Assembly (NCBI GenBank): GCA_002926195.1
Contig: MZXQ01000209.1
Location: forward strand, 2,008-7,937
Reading direction: 5' to 3'
From: Candidatus Methanomarinus sp. HR1
GTDB lineage: Archaea; Halobacteriota; Methanosarcinia; Methanosarcinales; Methanocomedenaceae
Length of the DNA stretch: 5,930 nucleotides
The notes under the pieces are model-generated. The model made no database searches. It saw only the letters and a list, made by a program, of their open reading frames with translations, and was not told where the DNA came from. The position numbers and the translations under genes were made by a program. Below are positions 4,726 to 5,930 of this stretch, in pieces (position 1 is the stretch's first letter; every line of letters starts with the position of its first letter).

Positions 4726-5930
4726 ATGATAATCAAAGATGTTATATGTCCCTTCTGCGGATGTCTGTGTGATGATCTGGCAGTAGAGGTAGAGAATAAT
4801 AAGATCATTGATGTGAAGCATGCCTGTAAGATAGGTGCAGCCAAGATACGCGGCCATAACAGGATCGAAGCTCCAATGATGCGCGAGAGCAAGACCGATG
4901 AATTCAGGGAAGTATCCTATGATGAAGCCATCAATGAGGCTGCTAAGATACTTGTTGATTCAAAAAGGCCATTAATGTACGGCTGGGCTTCAGGTCTATG
5001 TGAGATGATGAAAAAAGGTGTTCTGCTTGCTGAAGAAGTAGGCGGGATCCTGGATAATACGGCCAGTGTATGTCACGGACCTTCTGCGCTGGGTGTGCAG
5101 GAGAAGGGAATACCAACCGGAACTCTCGGTCAGTTCGCTAACAGATCTGATTTAGTAATATTCTGGGGATGCAACCCGGTACAAGCTCATCCCAGGCATA
5201 TGAGCAGATATTCAGTATTTGCCAAAGGATTTTTCACAAATAAAGGACGTAAAGACAGAAAAATTGTTGTTGTTGATGTAAGAAAAACAGATACTGCGGA
5301 GATGGCTGATGAATATATCCAGGTAAATCCGGGAGAGGATTATAAATTACTGGCAGCTTTTAGAGCTGCAGTGGCAGATAAAGCTGATGTGATCCCTGAT
5401 ACGGTATCCGGCGTGTCAAAGGAAAAAATAGTAGAACTCGCAGCAGCCATGAAGGATGCGAAGTACGGGATTGTTTATTTCGGTATGGGCGTAACCCAGA
5501 CCCGCTGTAAATATAAGAATATTGATATTGCAGTATCCCTTACCACTGATCTGAATGCTTATACCAAGTTCAGTATCATACCCATGCGCGGCCATTACAA
5601 TGTTACTGGTGCCGGACAGGTATTTGCCTGGGAGACCGGTTATGTTAATGGTATAGATATGTCAAGAGGTGTACCGTACTATAATCCTGGTGAGACCTGT
5701 TCCAACGACATGCTGATGCGTGAAGAACTGGATTCGGCGTTTGTTATAGGAGGAGATGCAGGTGCTCATTTCCCTGCCCAGTCTATTGCCAGAATGGCAA
5801 AGATACCTGTGATCCAGGTGGACCCGTTCCATAATCCGACTACAGAGATGGCAAATATAGTAATACCAGTCAAGGTATCCGGTGTTGAACTGGCAGGTAC
5901 TGCGTATAGAATGGACAGTGTATGTCTGCG
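4726..5930 (+). CDS. fwdB: Formylmethanofuran dehydrogenase subunit B, catalytic (3' end outside window)
   Basis: FwdB is the formate dehydrogenase-like catalytic subunit that reduces CO2 to formate at a tungsten- or molybdenum-bis-pterin centre, before the FwdA subunit condenses formate with methanofuran. The frame is open from 4726 to the window end (401 codons plus 2 nt); the family is about 430 aa, so roughly 30 residues are missing. An N-terminal [4Fe-4S] site is shown by CPFCGCLC (8-15) plus C34 in KHACKIG. The metal ligand is C116 in SVCHGPSALG (encoded TGT at 5071-5073, so cysteine and not selenocysteine), next to H117. R288 in IPMRGHYNVTGAG matches the active-site arginine of the structurally known enzyme. 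IFWGCNPVQAHPRHMSRYS (145-163) and IGGDAGAHFP (341-350) are further pterin-binding blocks. It follows fwdD by 13 nt; remaining subunits (A, C and others) would be expected downstream. W versus Mo type is undecided. Confidence 0.95.
   Translation, partial: MIIKDVICPFCGCLCDDLAVEVENNKIIDVKHACKIGAAKIRGHNRIEAPMMRESKTDEFREVSYDEAINEAAKILVDSKRPLMYGWASGLCEMMKKGVLLAEEVGGILDNTASVCHGPSALGVQEKGIPTGTLGQFANRSDLVIFWGCNPVQAHPRHMSRYSVFAKGFFTNKGRKDRKIVVVDVRKTDTAEMADEYIQVNPGEDYKLLAAFRAAVADKADVIPDTVSGVSKEKIVELAAAMKDAKYGIVYFGMGVTQTRCKYKNIDIAVSLTTDLNAYTKFSIIPMRGHYNVTGAGQVFAWETGYVNGIDMSRGVPYYNPGETCSNDMLMREELDSAFVIGGDAGAHFPAQSIARMAKIPVIQVDPFHNPTTEMANIVIPVKVSGVELAGTAYRMDSVCL

Noticed and set aside
4404..4892. 162-codon open frame on the minus strand across the fwdD-fwdB junction
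   Set aside because: It spans two well-supported genes and their ribosome-binding site in antisense, and its Cys/His-rich translation resembles no family I know.
1..5930. CRISPR array, insertion sequence, tRNA or rRNA gene, or defence or toxin-antitoxin system
   Set aside because: No regularly spaced repeats, transposase frames, terminal inverted repeats with target duplications, or recognisable RNA-gene folds were seen; most of the sequence is accounted for by metabolic genes.

Overview
The window reads as a piece of chromosome from a methanogenic or methane-oxidising euryarchaeon, most likely a Methanosarcinales-type lineage. Methanogen and ANME membership cannot be separated from this sequence alone. 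The evidence is three C1-carrier genes: a formylmethanofuran:H4MPT formyltransferase (ftr), and subunits D and B of formylmethanofuran dehydrogenase (fwdD, fwdB). The AT-rich intergenic regions also carry archaeal-style TATA elements.

Layout. Positions 16-921 (minus) hold a divergent ftr, with a TATA-like element placed so that the mRNA may be leaderless. Positions 922-1090 are mostly non-coding, with one doubtful 36-codon ORF. Positions 1091-3040 (minus) are a two-gene nucleotide-sugar operon: a sugar-1-phosphate nucleotidyltransferase with a C-terminal left-handed beta-helix, then a UDP-glucuronate decarboxylase (UDP-xylose synthase) 12 nt downstream. Positions 3041-3234 are an AT-rich divergent promoter region. 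It holds a perfect 16-bp inverted repeat, one copy facing each gene. Positions 3235-4221 (plus) encode an ornithine cyclodeaminase/mu-crystallin-family enzyme, probably the archaeal alanine dehydrogenase type. Positions 4222-4334 are the fwd promoter region, with a perfect 14-bp palindrome. Positions 4335-5930 (plus) hold fwdD and then fwdB, which runs off the window end roughly 30 codons short of a usual C-terminus.

How the genes fit together. FwdB/FwdD and Ftr act at consecutive steps: CO2 to formyl-methanofuran, then formyl transfer to tetrahydromethanopterin (or the reverse in methane or methyl oxidation). Here they lie on opposite strands, separated by three genes of unrelated metabolism, so they are not one operon. 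The two sugar genes probably supply an activated pentose or deoxy-sugar for surface polysaccharide or glycoprotein. Alanine dehydrogenase links pyruvate, ammonia and alanine.

I found no mobile element, CRISPR array, RNA gene, toxin-antitoxin pair or defence system. The most unusual material is regulatory: the paired 16-bp operator-like repeats, the fwd palindrome, and the divergence of this Ftr from the canonical sequence. I see no clear undescribed multi-gene system.
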